Shown piece after piece: positions 1-7,752 of a stretch of DNA of 64,000 nt (the stretch's first letter is position 1; each line of letters opens with the position of its first letter). The notes beneath the pieces were generated by a model, which was given only the letters and a program-made list of their open reading frames with translations, was not told where the DNA came from and ran no database searches. Location of the stretch: contig JADGNQ010000004.1 of NCBI GenBank assembly GCA_017883385.1, positions 62,001 through 126,000 of the forward strand. The letters run 5' to 3'. This stretch comes from Candidatus Sulfotelmatobacter sp. (GTDB lineage Bacteria; Acidobacteriota; Terriglobia; Terriglobales; Acidobacteriaceae). Made by a program: the position numbers and the translations under genes.

Positions 1-1069
1 GAGCATCGAGCTCTTGCAGCAGCTCTTTCTGGCGCTTGTTCAGTTTGCTGGGGACCTGCACTCGGACTTCAACGTACAGGTCGCCCTTGCCATGTCCGTT
101 CAGCACGGGCACGCCTTTGTTGCGGATGCGGAACGTGGTACCGGGCTGCGTGCCATCGGGAATCTTCAGGGTGTGCTCGCCTTCCATGGTCGGCACGCGG
201 ATCTCGGCGCCCATGGCCGCCTGGGGCACGGAGATCGGCACTACACAGTGCAAGTCGTTACCTTCGCGGGCGAAGAACGGATGTTCCTTCACGTGCAGCA
301 CAACATATAAATCTCCCGCCGGGCCGCCGAACTGGCCGACTTCGCCTGCGCCCGAGAATCGAATTCTGGTTCCATCCTCCACTCCTGCGGGAACGTTGGC
401 GTCGACGGTGCGCTGGCGCAGTATGCGGCCTTCGCCTTTGCACTTCGCACACGGATCGGTGATGACACTGCCCGAGCCCTGGCAGGCGGGACAAGTGCGC
501 GCGATGCTGAAGAATCCCTGCTGGTAGCGGACTTGTCCGCGGCCAGCGCAGGAGCGGCATGTGGTCGGGCCTTTTCCTGGTGCGGCGCCGGAACCGCGGC
601 ACTCTTCGCAAGCCTCGTGGCGTCGAACCGTTACGCGAGTTTCTTTGCCGAAGAAAGCTTCTTCGAATTCAAGCGTCAGGTCTTCGCGAAGATCGGCGCC
701 ACGCTGAACCCGGCTGCGACGCCGGCCTCCGCCGCTGCCGCCGAACACGTCACCAAAACCGAAGAACTCACCGAAGATGTCGCTGAAGTCCTGGAACACG
801 GTGGGATCGAAGCCTGCCGCCTGCCCGGAACTGCCGCCGAGTCCGGCGTGGCCGTAGCGGTCGTACACGGCGCGCTTGTCTGTGTCCGCGAGTACGGCGT
901 ACGCTTCGCTGACCTCTTTGAATTTGTCTTCCGCGTCGGGATTGTTGGGATTGCGGTCAGGGTGGAACTGCAGCGCGAGCTTGCGATAGGCGCTCTTGAG
1001 CTCCTGTTCCGTCACCGTGCGGGCCACGCCCAGCACCTCGTAGTAATCGCGTTTTGCGTTCGTGGTCAG
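1..1069 (-). CDS. dnaJ: DnaJ co-chaperone (Hsp40), 3'-truncated by window edge
   Basis: J-domain co-chaperone that delivers unfolded proteins to DnaK and stimulates its ATPase in the cytoplasm. Translation shows the J domain (YYEVLGV, then FHPDRNP with the HPD triad), a Gly/Phe linker, four zinc-finger repeats (CEECRGSG, CRSCAGRG, CPACQGSG, CAKCKGEG) and the C-terminal substrate-binding barrel. About 356 codons are visible, so only some 20 residues are missing beyond base 1. It follows grpE with 76 bases between. The frame is open up to a TAG near 1138 but holds no ATG, GTG or TTG before the J domain. A CTG at 1069-1067, preceded by GAAAGG at good spacing, is the best start. A tiny ATG ORF starting at 1092 ends in a TGA that overlaps this CTG. 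Confidence 0.96.
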   Translation of the reverse strand, partial: MTTNAKRDYYEVLGVARTVTEQELKSAYRKLALQFHPDRNPNNPDAEDKFKEVSEAYAVLADTDKRAVYDRYGHAGLGGSSGQAAGFDPTVFQDFSDIFGEFFGFGDVFGGSGGGRRRSRVQRGADLREDLTLEFEEAFFGKETRVTVRRHEACEECRGSGAAPGKGPTTCRSCAGRGQVRYQQGFFSIARTCPACQGSGSVITDPCAKCKGEGRILRQRTVDANVPAGVEDGTRIRFSGAGEVGQFGGPAGDLYVVLHVKEHPFFAREGNDLHCVVPISVPQAAMGAEIRVPTMEGEHTLKIPDGTQPGTTFRIRNKGVPVLNGHGKGDLYVEVRVQVPSKLNKRQKELLQELDA

Positions 1070-1145
1070 GATAGACCTTTCTTCAGAAACATTATGTGGG
1101 GCAAACCGGGGCCGGTTGCTTGAACGTGTCGCGCAGTTCTAATCT

Positions 1146-1754
1146 TCAGGGATTCTTGGCGACCTTGACCATGGCTGGACGCAGCAGCCGGTCTTTGAGC
1201 TTGTAGCCGCGCTGCAATTCTTCGAGCACCTCATGGTCGGCAGCGTCCGAGGTTTCCACCATCTCGATTGCCTCATGAACATGCGGATCGAATGGCTCCC
1301 CCTTAGCAGGAATGGCTCGTACGCCGATCTTCGCAAGAGCATCCTGCAACTGCTTGTAGATGAGTTCCACACCGCTGCGAAAGTCGCCGGGATCGGACTT
1401 CACCTGGAGCGCTCGTTCGAAGCTGTCAATGACCGGGAGCAAGGATCTGATGGCGTCGGCCGCGGCGTAGTCGCGGAAGTCCTGCTGCTCTTTGGTGGCG
1501 CGGCGGCGGGCGTTTTCGAATTCGGCCTGCGCCCGCGCCAAGCGGTCAAGCAGGGAATCGCGTTCGGCCTTCAGCTTCTGCAATTCTGCTCCGGCACCGG
1601 CCTCCCCGGCCGCGGCTCCGCTGGAAGCAGTGTCCGAAGCGTTCTCATCGCCGTCCGCGGGAGGCAGTTCGTGCTCCAGATCGAGCCCGGCCATTTCTGT
1701 TTCCGATTTTCCGTTTGCTTTCTTCATAACTGCGTGTGCATTACTCCGACTCAT
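1146..1754 (-). CDS. grpE: GrpE nucleotide exchange factor
   Basis: Nucleotide exchange factor that releases ADP from DnaK. The 202-residue protein has an acidic, low-complexity N-terminus, a long helix (about 70-115, rich in K/E/R/Q, with LLPVIDSFERAL) and the C-terminal beta part with the family signature region FDPHVHEAIEMVE and LQRGYKLKDRLLRPAMVKV. The start at 1754 overlaps the end of hrcA by 14 bases, suggesting translational coupling. A second ATG at 1727 (MKKANGK) is possible and would remove the overlap. Order hrcA-grpE-dnaJ on the minus strand; dnaK is not in the window. Confidence 0.96.
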   Translation of the reverse strand: MSRSNAHAVMKKANGKSETEMAGLDLEHELPPADGDENASDTASSGAAAGEAGAGAELQKLKAERDSLLDRLARAQAEFENARRRATKEQQDFRDYAAADAIRSLLPVIDSFERALQVKSDPGDFRSGVELIYKQLQDALAKIGVRAIPAKGEPFDPHVHEAIEMVETSDAADHEVLEELQRGYKLKDRLLRPAMVKVAKNP

Positions 1755-2781
1755 TCAGGATCTTGTCAAACAAACGCGCGATATACGATACGGCGGTCAT
1801 GGTGTGCTGGTAATCCATGCGCATGGGACCGATCACGGCGAGCGAGCCCATGACTTCGTTTCCGGCGTGGGCCGGGGCACCGATCAAAACGAAATTCTGC
1901 ATGGAGGGCAATGTCTGGTCCAGTCCAATGACCACGCGCACCGCTTCCTGCTTTACGTCGAGGTAAGCGCCGAGAAGCTGGATGACTTTTTCCTTCTCCT
2001 CCAGCGTTTTCAGCATGTCCTGCAAGCGTTGGCGGTCCTGCTCACCGGCCACTAAGTTGGCCGCGCCTTCGACGAAGACCACATGCGATCCCTGCTCGGC
2101 CGCCAGAGCGCCCTGCTTGTAGAGTTGCTCGATGGAGTTCATGAGGCGGTCGTACTCGCTGCGCTCCTGCTCCAGGCGGCGGGCGAGTTCCGAGCGCATC
2201 GACTCCATGGTCCAGCCACGGAAATTCTCGTTGATGTAGCGCGCCGCCAGATCCAGGTCGGACTGCGGCAGATCGAGCCGCAGCACGCGGTCGCGCACCA
2301 GGCCGGAACGCGTGACGAGCACCGCCAATACCCTCTGGTCGCCGAGGCGAGAGAAGTAGACATGCTCAAGCGCGTTCTTCGGACCGCTGGTCGCCACGGT
2401 CACGCCCACGTTCTGCGAAATCAGCGACAGAACGTGCGAGGTGCGTTCCATGAATTCCTGCACATCGGTAATGCCGGCCAGCGAGTCGGAGATCATGGAC
2501 TCTTCTTGCGGAGCCAGGCGCGCGGTGCCGGAAATCTGCTCGACGTAGTACCGGTAAGCCTCGGTCGTGGGCACGCGGCCAGCGGAAGCGTGGGGCTGCT
2601 CGAGAAATCCGGCGTCCGACAAGTCGGCCATGACGTTGCGGATGGACGCAGGGCTCAGCCCTTCGCGGTTCGAGCGCGCGAGCGTGCGCGATCCGACCGG
2701 CTCGCCCGTGGAGATATAGGTCTCCACGATGGCGGTCAGGATTTCGCGTTCGCGATTCCCGATATTGGGGTCAGTAGGCAT
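1741..2781 (-). CDS. hrcA: Heat-inducible transcription repressor HrcA
   Basis: Repressor of class I heat-shock genes, which in other bacteria binds CIRCE operators and is kept active by GroEL. The 346-residue protein has an N-terminal winged helix (REREILTAIVETYISTGEPVGSRTL, then LSPASIRNVMADL) and a GAF-like dimerisation core; the family motif HASAGRVPTTEAYRYYV is present. First gene of the hrcA-grpE-dnaJ operon. I looked for a CIRCE repeat (TTAGCACTC-N9-GAGTGCTAA) in the 300 bases upstream and did not see one; only a weak TTAGCTC occurs at about 2797. Confidence 0.97.
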   Translation of the reverse strand: MPTDPNIGNREREILTAIVETYISTGEPVGSRTLARSNREGLSPASIRNVMADLSDAGFLEQPHASAGRVPTTEAYRYYVEQISGTARLAPQEESMISDSLAGITDVQEFMERTSHVLSLISQNVGVTVATSGPKNALEHVYFSRLGDQRVLAVLVTRSGLVRDRVLRLDLPQSDLDLAARYINENFRGWTMESMRSELARRLEQERSEYDRLMNSIEQLYKQGALAAEQGSHVVFVEGAANLVAGEQDRQRLQDMLKTLEEKEKVIQLLGAYLDVKQEAVRVVIGLDQTLPSMQNFVLIGAPAHAGNEVMGSLAVIGPMRMDYQHTMTAVSYIARLFDKILNESE

Positions 2782-3087
2782 GTGACTGTGTATCAGTTAG
2801 CTCAAGCCGAGAGGCAGTGGCCGGGGGGGAGACACTGCTCCCAATTCATTCTACCTAACTATCTTAGATGCAGAAGGTTGGCTTTTGGAGCAAAGTTGGG
2901 GTGGGGAATTCCAGGAACGGGGCAGTTCAGCAAGGGTCAGCCTCTAACGGCGAAAGCTTTTGACCGCAGAGAACGCAAAGGAATACGGTTGCCTGCTCTT
3001 CTTCGCGTCCTTCGCGGCCTTTCTTCGCGTTCTTTGCGGTTAAGGGCTTTTGATGTTCGCTTCGCGGGTATCATGGAGCGACCATCA
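2782..3087. other. Intergenic region between divergent hrcA and flavin oxidase
   Basis: No convincing gene. It must hold the hrcA promoter (minus) and that of the flavin oxidase (plus). The right half contains the family C inverted repeat at 2962-3041. No CIRCE operator is visible. Apparent coding continuity on the plus strand from hrcA into the oxidase is an antisense shadow. Confidence 0.5.
2962..3041. repeat. Dispersed inverted repeat, family C (variant)
   Basis: Imperfect palindrome: left arm ACCGCAGAGAACGCAAAGG, right arm reading CTTCGCGTTCTTTGCGGT, so the arms are near reverse complements. The wording (CCTTCGCGG, TTCTTTGCGGTT) resembles the other family C hairpins at 4304, 5742 and 37703, all built from CCTTCGTG / TTTGTGGTT-like words. 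Confidence 0.6.
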
Positions 3088-4305
3088 ATGAAATCCAAAC
3101 CTCACATCGCGGTGATTGGAGCCGGAGCCTTCGGCGGGTGGACAGCGCTGCATCTTCTGGAGCACGGGGCGCGCGTTACGCTGCTCGATGCTTGGGGCCC
3201 GGGAAATTCGCGGGCGTCTTCGGGCGGCGAGACTCGGGTCATGCGCGGTACCTACGGACCCGATCAACCTTACACGGAGATGGCCGCCCGCGCCCTCAAG
3301 CTCTGGGCCAAGTATGAACGCCGATGGAAGCGGCAGTTTCTGCACCGCACCGGCGTTCTGTGGATGGCTTCCGGGCTCGACGACGCTTTCGAAAGTGGAT
3401 CGGTAAAAGCGCTGCGCGCCGCGAAGATCAAGTTTCAGGAACTGTCATCCGCGCAGCTGAAGAAGCGCTGGCCGCAGATTAACTTTGATGGCATCGAGTG
3501 GGGCATCTTCGAGCCGGAGTGCGGATATCTGGATGCGCGCGCGAGTTGCGCGGCGGTCGTGGATGCGTTCGTAGCAGCGGGAGGCAAGTACCGGCAACTC
3601 GCAGCCCTGCCGGATTGGCTGGAGATGGAAAATACTCATGTGGGGACAGCCGCCTCGGCTGTCCGGTCGAGCGAAGCTCGACAGCCCCAGGACGATCTGC
3701 AGAACGCGCGTCTGGGAAATATCTCTCTTTCTGATGGCTCACGACTCAAAGCTCATATCTACGTCTTTGCTTGCGGGCCGTGGCTGGGCAAACTGTTCCC
3801 CCGCGCGGTCGGCGAACTGGTGAGCGCCACCAAGCAGGACGTCTTTTTCTTTGGAACTCCCTCAGGAGATTCACGATTCAGTGATGGGATGCTTCCCGTG
3901 TGGGCGGATCACCGGGGACGTTTTCGCTACGGCATTCCCGGCAGCGATCGCCGCGGATTCAAGATCGCCGACGACACGCGTGGGCCCGCCTTCGATCCGA
4001 CGGACGGCGAGCGCGTCGTCAGTGAGGAAACTCTGAGAGACATCCGCGAGTATGTCGCCTTCCGCTTCCCTGCCCTGAAGAACGCGCCGCTGGTGGAGAC
4101 TCGCGTCTGCCAGTACGAGCAGACCCCGGACAATCACTTCATCATCGACCGGCATCCGGAGAGTGAGAATATCTGGCTGCTAGGCGGAGGCTCAGGGCAC
4201 GGGTTTAAGCATGGGCCAGCAATCGGGGAGATGATGGCGGAGTTGGTGCTCAACGAACGCGAACCCGAACCAATCTTCCGCCTCGCGCGATTCAAGAACT
4301 CGTAA
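3088..4305 (+). CDS. FAD-dependent oxidase, monomeric sarcosine oxidase / N-methyl amino acid oxidase family
   Basis: DAO-superfamily flavin oxidase, probably oxidising an N-methyl or similar amino compound to imine plus H2O2. Evidence: N-terminal dinucleotide fold (VIGAGAFGGWTALHLLE), the family motif SSGGETRVMRGTYG, and near the C-terminus CQYEQTPDNHFIID. The Cys there matches the residue that carries covalent 8-alpha-S-cysteinyl FAD in monomeric sarcosine oxidase. The start at 3088 gives 405 residues (family about 390) and has GGAG upstream; an ATG at 3073 is also possible. Residues about 184-199 are encoded by a copy of dispersed repeat family A inserted in frame (3637-3684). The stop TAA overlaps the first bases of the hairpin at 4304. 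Substrate unknown. Confidence 0.88.
   Translation: MKSKPHIAVIGAGAFGGWTALHLLEHGARVTLLDAWGPGNSRASSGGETRVMRGTYGPDQPYTEMAARALKLWAKYERRWKRQFLHRTGVLWMASGLDDAFESGSVKALRAAKIKFQELSSAQLKKRWPQINFDGIEWGIFEPECGYLDARASCAAVVDAFVAAGGKYRQLAALPDWLEMENTHVGTAASAVRSSEARQPQDDLQNARLGNISLSDGSRLKAHIYVFACGPWLGKLFPRAVGELVSATKQDVFFFGTPSGDSRFSDGMLPVWADHRGRFRYGIPGSDRRGFKIADDTRGPAFDPTDGERVVSEETLRDIREYVAFRFPALKNAPLVETRVCQYEQTPDNHFIIDRHPESENIWLLGGGSGHGFKHGPAIGEMMAELVLNEREPEPIFRLARFKNS
3637..3684 (-). repeat. Dispersed palindromic repeat, family A, copy 1 (inside a gene)
   Basis: CATGTGGGGACAGCCG followed by the complementary CGGCTGTCC, then a second hairpin GTCGAGC-GAA-GCTCGAC. Same two-hairpin layout as the copies at 18103, 21973 and 42421, but in the opposite orientation. 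It lies in frame within the flavin oxidase gene. Confidence 0.8.
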
Positions 4306-4365
4306 CCACAGAGGACACAGGGGACACGGAGCAATTCCTCTGTGTCCCCTGTGTCCTCTGTGGTT
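4304..4365. repeat. Long hairpin, family C, between convergent genes
   Basis: About 28-base arms: AACCACAGAGGACACAGG and onward, with a CAATT loop and the reverse complement ending CCTCTGTGGTT; one mismatch. It begins inside the TAA stop of the flavin oxidase and ends 9 bases before the mrp stop, so it is well placed to terminate transcription from both sides. There is no strong T run, so this role is inferred. Confidence 0.7.
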
Positions 4366-4373
4366 GAAAGCTC

Positions 4374-5231
4374 TTACTGAATCTGAATCACGCTGGCCGG
4401 CGCCGCTGCCTTGACCTCATCTACACGCTTCACGACGTTCCGCGCGAACTCGTAGATAGATTTGGCATGTGGTGAATTCTCGCCTTCCAGCACGACTGGC
4501 GTTCCACCGTCGCCCGACTTGCGCACTTCCGGATCGAGCGCAATATTCCCCAGGAACGACACTCCAAACTGCGCCGCCATTTTTTCAGCACCGCCCCGCG
4601 AGAAGATGTCCACTTCGTGCTGGCAGTGCGGGCAGGTGAAATAGCTCATGTTCTCGACCACGCCGACGATATCGACTTTCATCTGGCGGAACATTTCGAT
4701 GGCCTTGCGCGCGTCCTGCAGCGAAACGTCCGACGGAGTCGAAACCACCACCGCGCCCGTCAGCGGCACGGTCTGCACCAGCGAGAGCGCGATGTCGCCC
4801 GTGCCCGGCGGCAGATCGACGATGAGATAGTCGAGTTGTCCCCACTCGACGAGGCCCAGAAACTGGCGCACGATCTGGTGCAGCATCGGTCCGCGCCAGA
4901 TGATGGGCTTGTCGCCGGGATTGAGGAATCCCACAGAAATTACCTTCAGGCCAAACGCCTGGATCGGCTCAATGCGGTTCTCGCCGACCATGCGCGGCTG
5001 GTCGCTGACTCCCAACATAAGGGGAACATTGGGACCGTACACATCGGCATCGAGCAAGCCAACCTTGTGGCCCATTTTCGTCAGCGCGACAGCCAGGTTC
5101 ACCGACAGCGTGGTCTTGCCGACGCCGCCCTTTCCCGAACCGACGGCGATGATGGCGTCCACGCCCGGCAGCGGCTGCGGCCCCTGCGGCGTTGGACCTT
5201 GTCCATGCTGATGCGGCATATGTGCGTTCAA
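4374..5231 (-). CDS. mrp: Mrp/NBP35-family iron-sulfur cluster carrier ATPase
   Basis: P-loop ATPase of the Mrp/ApbC family that carries and transfers Fe-S clusters in the cytoplasm. Deviant Walker A VGSGKGGVGKTTLSVNLA at about 31-48, switch region LLDADVYGPNVPLMLG, and the CPHC motif (FTCPHCQHEVDIF) that bridges a cluster between subunits. The 285-residue form lacks an N-terminal MIP18/DUF59 domain and has instead a short His/Pro/Gly-rich start (MPHQHGQGPTPQGPQP). The listed start is TTG at 5231 with GGAG upstream; an ATG four codons later is the alternative. It stands alone, convergent with the flavin oxidase. Confidence 0.94.
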   Translation of the reverse strand: MNAHMPHQHGQGPTPQGPQPLPGVDAIIAVGSGKGGVGKTTLSVNLAVALTKMGHKVGLLDADVYGPNVPLMLGVSDQPRMVGENRIEPIQAFGLKVISVGFLNPGDKPIIWRGPMLHQIVRQFLGLVEWGQLDYLIVDLPPGTGDIALSLVQTVPLTGAVVVSTPSDVSLQDARKAIEMFRQMKVDIVGVVENMSYFTCPHCQHEVDIFSRGGAEKMAAQFGVSFLGNIALDPEVRKSGDGGTPVVLEGENSPHAKSIYEFARNVVKRVDEVKAAAPASVIQIQ

Positions 5232-5340
5232 AGAATCACACTCCAGATAAGAATTGCTAGATTGATGATGAGGCAGAACCCCAGAGGTTGATTATACAAG
5301 CGAGATTGATGTCGGGAGACTTGGGGTCTGGCCAGACTAA

Positions 5341-5385
5341 GCCCACGAGGGTGCCCCGTCCAAGCTCCGCGTGGGCGGGGCTTTT
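5341..5385. repeat. GC-rich inverted repeat
   Basis: GCCCACG at 5341 pairs with CGTGGGC at 5370; an alternative pairing GCCCCG with CGGGGC is followed by TTTT. It could act as a terminator on the plus strand, but no plus-strand gene precedes it. More likely another dispersed intergenic palindrome. Confidence 0.4.
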
Positions 5386-5741
5386 AGACCCTCTGCTGTA
5401 TTGTCTCCCGTCCTTTTTCCACACCCACAATCTGCTTCTTGTGACGAACAACCTTTACCGAGAAAACGGTAGCGCGCAGAATTGGGAATATGCGCGCAGG
5501 TACTTTCCTAAGAGTTTGCCCCGGCCATCGGATCTGGCTCCTTCGAATGCGGAGCTAACTCTTTATTTCGCAATATTTTACGTACAAGTCCTTGCGGCTC
5601 AGGATTTTACGCGGATGCAGCCATACCAGAAGGCCGCAAGTCAAAGGAAACAAAGATTTTAGATGCCACGATATCAAGAAACATCCAGATCCACGCTGGG
5701 CGGCGGGGAAAGGCCGACGATGGAAACCCCACGAACGAATC

Positions 5742-5772
5742 CCTTCGTGATCCTTCGTGTCCTTTGTGGTTG
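5742..5772. repeat. Family C half-element
   Basis: CCTTCGTGATCCTTCGTG then TCCTTTGTGGTT: the same words as the right arm of the perfect hairpin at 37754-37784. The matching left arm is absent or decayed (a CCACGAACGAA lies just upstream), so this looks like a degenerate copy. Confidence 0.5.
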
Positions 5773-5810
5773 AGGTCTTTCGCTCTCCACGGATGCGAGG
5801 CATAGATTAC

Positions 5811-5826
5811 AACATCATTCGATGTT
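5811..5826. promoter_or_regulatory. Candidate vapBC operator palindrome
   Basis: AACATC-ATTC-GATGTT, a perfect 6-base inverted repeat, 23 bases before the vapB ATG. VapB/VapBC complexes usually autoregulate through a palindrome at this place; the assignment rests on position and symmetry only. The ribosome binding site GCGAGGAA follows at 5836. Confidence 0.5.
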
Positions 5827-5849
5827 ATTATTGATGCGAGGAATTTTCG

Positions 5850-6047
5850 ATGAGAACCACGGTTGCGCTGGATGACGATCTCGTACGCACCGCCCAGGAG
5901 TTCACCGGGGTGGCGGAAAAAACGGCCTTGCTTCGGGAAGCTCTCAAGGCTCTCATCGAGCGGGAAAGCGCCCGCAGATTGGCCTCCCTGGGAGGCACGA
6001 TGCCGCAATTGAGGAATATTCCGCGGCGCCGGTTGGGAAAGAATTGA
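5850..6047 (+). CDS. vapB: VapB-type antitoxin
   Basis: Small antitoxin of the type II VapBC system. The 65-residue protein starts with the ribbon-helix-helix style strand MRTTVALDDDLVRTAQEF, then a helix (KTALLREALKALIERE) and a basic, Pro/Arg-rich C-terminus that would wrap and block the toxin. GAGGAA lies 7 bases before the ATG. Its TGA overlaps the TTG start of vapC (TTGA), typical of a coupled toxin-antitoxin pair. Expected roles: DNA-binding autorepressor and VapC inhibitor. Confidence 0.88.
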   Translation: MRTTVALDDDLVRTAQEFTGVAEKTALLREALKALIERESARRLASLGGTMPQLRNIPRRRLGKN

Positions 6048-6412
6048 TCCTCGCAGACACGTCTGTTTGGATCGACCATCTGCGCTCGGGCAACAAAGAA
6101 ATGCGCCGACATCTTGACCAGGGCCAGATCGCCATCCATCCCTTCATCATCGCGGAACTGGCCTTGGGATCGCTCAAGGACCGCACGCCGACACTTGCTC
6201 TGCTCGACCTTTTGCCGCAGGTGCGTGTGGCACGGACAAACGAACTGCGGCTGATGATTGAGGTTCGCAGTTTGTACAGCCTGGGCATCGGTCTGACTGA
6301 CGCGCATCTGATCGCGTCCGTATTTATCGATGCGCCCACGCTTCTGTGGACCAGAGACAAGCGACTCCGCCAGGTCGCCGAAAATCTCGGCATCCACGCG
6401 AGGTTGCCGTGA
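6044..6412 (+). CDS. vapC: VapC-type PIN-domain RNase toxin
   Basis: PIN-domain Mg2+-dependent endoribonuclease; VapC toxins usually cut tRNA or rRNA. The 122-residue protein keeps the expected acidic residues: D5 (LADTSVWIDH), E38 (IIAELALG), D86 (GLTDAHLIA) and D105 (TRDKRLRQVA). All four are present, so the toxin is probably active. The TTG start at 6044 overlaps the vapB stop. The pair stands alone between mrp and cydAB with no sign of a mobile element. Confidence 0.9.
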   Translation: MILADTSVWIDHLRSGNKEMRRHLDQGQIAIHPFIIAELALGSLKDRTPTLALLDLLPQVRVARTNELRLMIEVRSLYSLGIGLTDAHLIASVFIDAPTLLWTRDKRLRQVAENLGIHARLP

Positions 6413-6460
6413 GAAACACGAATGCCAGCGGAATTTTCGGAGATAGCGTGATCCGCACGG

Positions 6461-6557
6461 TTGTCATTCTGAGCGAAGCGAAGAACCTATGCAGCTTGGT
6501 GGAAGCCAGAAGAGTGCATCGGTCCTTCGCGGCAAAGAACGCCGCTCAGGATGACAA
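6461..6557. repeat. Dispersed inverted repeat, family F
   Basis: TTGTCATTCTGAGCG at the left end and CGCTCAGGATGACAA at the right end are near reverse complements, with GAAGCGAAGAACC and TTCGCGGCAAAG in between. Intergenic palindromes with this wording are common in several bacterial phyla. It lies between vapC and the end of cydB and could also act as a terminator. Confidence 0.65.
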
Positions 6558-6606
6558 CTCCAATCGAGCGCAAACAACTTTCCACGCTCCTCCAGGAATC
6601 GTTCCC

Positions 6607-7659
6607 TCAGTACCCCTCGCCTTCCAACCGAACTTTGCCTTTGAACATGCGGAACAGGAGGGTGAAGTAGCCGAGCGCGAGAATCATCCCGAGAATCCAC
6701 CAGGTGAGGCCGACGGTCAGGCCGTGCTGCCCGGCGGCGGTGTTGTAGATGGTCAGGTTACGGGCGGGGTCGGTGCTGGCTGGCAGGACCACGGGATAAA
6801 GCGCGAACGCCGCTCCTACCAGCATGCCCACGATGTAGAAGGCAGAAGCGACGAAGGCAAGCTTCTCCTTTTTCGGGTCCGGGCCCTTGCGGATCGCAGA
6901 GATCATCACCGCGAGACTGCCGTACACGACGGCGGGAATCAGATATCCAATAACGTGCTGCCTGTAGTTGTCGAGCACGGTCGGACGGATGTAGATGGTC
7001 GCGACCAATCCGGCGACGGTCAGGAGCACTTGAAACGGCCAGGCCCACAGGGCTACGGTGCGCGCACGGCGGTTCAAGTCGCCTTCAGTTTTCACGGCAA
7101 TGTACAAGGAGCCGTGCGTGGTCAGTGTGACCAGCGCGATCACGCCCGTGAGGACCGTGTACCAGTCGAGGATGCCGTTGTTCTGGCCGACGCGAAAGTT
7201 GGTCCAGAGCGGTTCGAAGAAGTAGTGATCCTCTGCCAGAGGAACGCCGCGGACGACATTTCCCAGAGCTGCGCCGAAGAAGACGGTGAGCAGCGCGCTG
7301 GAGACGCAGAAGACGACATCGAAGAATCCCTGCCAGACGGGGTTCTGCATGTGCGCGCGGAGTTCGATGCCGATGCCGCGCAGCATCAACAGCCAGAGAA
7401 CAATCATCAGCGGCAGATAGAAGCCGCTGAAGCTGGAGGCGTAGAGCAGGGGGAAGGCGAAGTAGAGCGTCCCTCCGGCGGCGAGCAGCCAGACTTCGTT
7501 ACCGTCCCATACTGGGCCGATGGCGCGCATGATTTTGCGGCGCTCATCGGGCGTGCGGGCGGCACCGAGGTAGATCACGCCGGCGCCGAGGTCGAAGCCG
7601 TCGAGCACCACGTAAGCGGCCACCATGACCGCAACGATCATGAACCAGAGTGTTGCCAT
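6607..7659 (-). CDS. cydB: Cytochrome bd ubiquinol oxidase subunit II
   Basis: Subunit II of the bd-type quinol oxidase, an integral membrane partner of CydA in the O2-reducing complex. The 350-residue protein begins with a helix containing the family motif VVLDGFDLGAG, then PVWDGNEVWLLAAGG and about eight membrane segments, including the C-terminal one (GLTVGLTWWILGMILALGYFTLLF). It follows cydA on the same strand after 93 bases, so the two form an operon. No small cydX-like ORF was recognised after it. Confidence 0.95.
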   Translation of the reverse strand: MATLWFMIVAVMVAAYVVLDGFDLGAGVIYLGAARTPDERRKIMRAIGPVWDGNEVWLLAAGGTLYFAFPLLYASSFSGFYLPLMIVLWLLMLRGIGIELRAHMQNPVWQGFFDVVFCVSSALLTVFFGAALGNVVRGVPLAEDHYFFEPLWTNFRVGQNNGILDWYTVLTGVIALVTLTTHGSLYIAVKTEGDLNRRARTVALWAWPFQVLLTVAGLVATIYIRPTVLDNYRQHVIGYLIPAVVYGSLAVMISAIRKGPDPKKEKLAFVASAFYIVGMLVGAAFALYPVVLPASTDPARNLTIYNTAAGQHGLTVGLTWWILGMILALGYFTLLFRMFKGKVRLEGEGY

Positions 7660-7752
7660 TGTGATCCTCGCTTCGGGCGTGGCCCTCAGGGGCTAAAGCC
7701 CTTATCACGGATGGCGCTTATCGCAGCGCTGAAAGCGCTGCGCCACCCAAAA

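Larger units (their letters stand above)
5232..5849. other. Long intergenic region between mrp and vapBC
   Basis: No ORF here looks genuine. The left part should contain the mrp promoter. At 5341-5381 there is a GC-rich hairpin (GCCCACG ... CGTGGGC, overlapping GCCCCG ... CGGGGC followed by TTTT). At 5742-5772 there is half of a family C element, and at 5811 the vapBC palindrome. The rest has no recognisable structure. Confidence 0.5.

Noticed and set aside
2782-2830. CIRCE operator upstream of hrcA
   Set aside because: Only TTAGCTC is seen; the second half-site GAGTGCTAA is missing.
2083-3087. Plus-strand ORF running through hrcA into the flavin oxidase (740 residues)
   Set aside because: The first 335 codons are antisense to hrcA and have no family resemblance; the real oxidase starts at 3088.
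5288-5662. Small ORFs between mrp and vapB
   Set aside because: No Shine-Dalgarno, no family resemblance, and they cross palindromic repeats.
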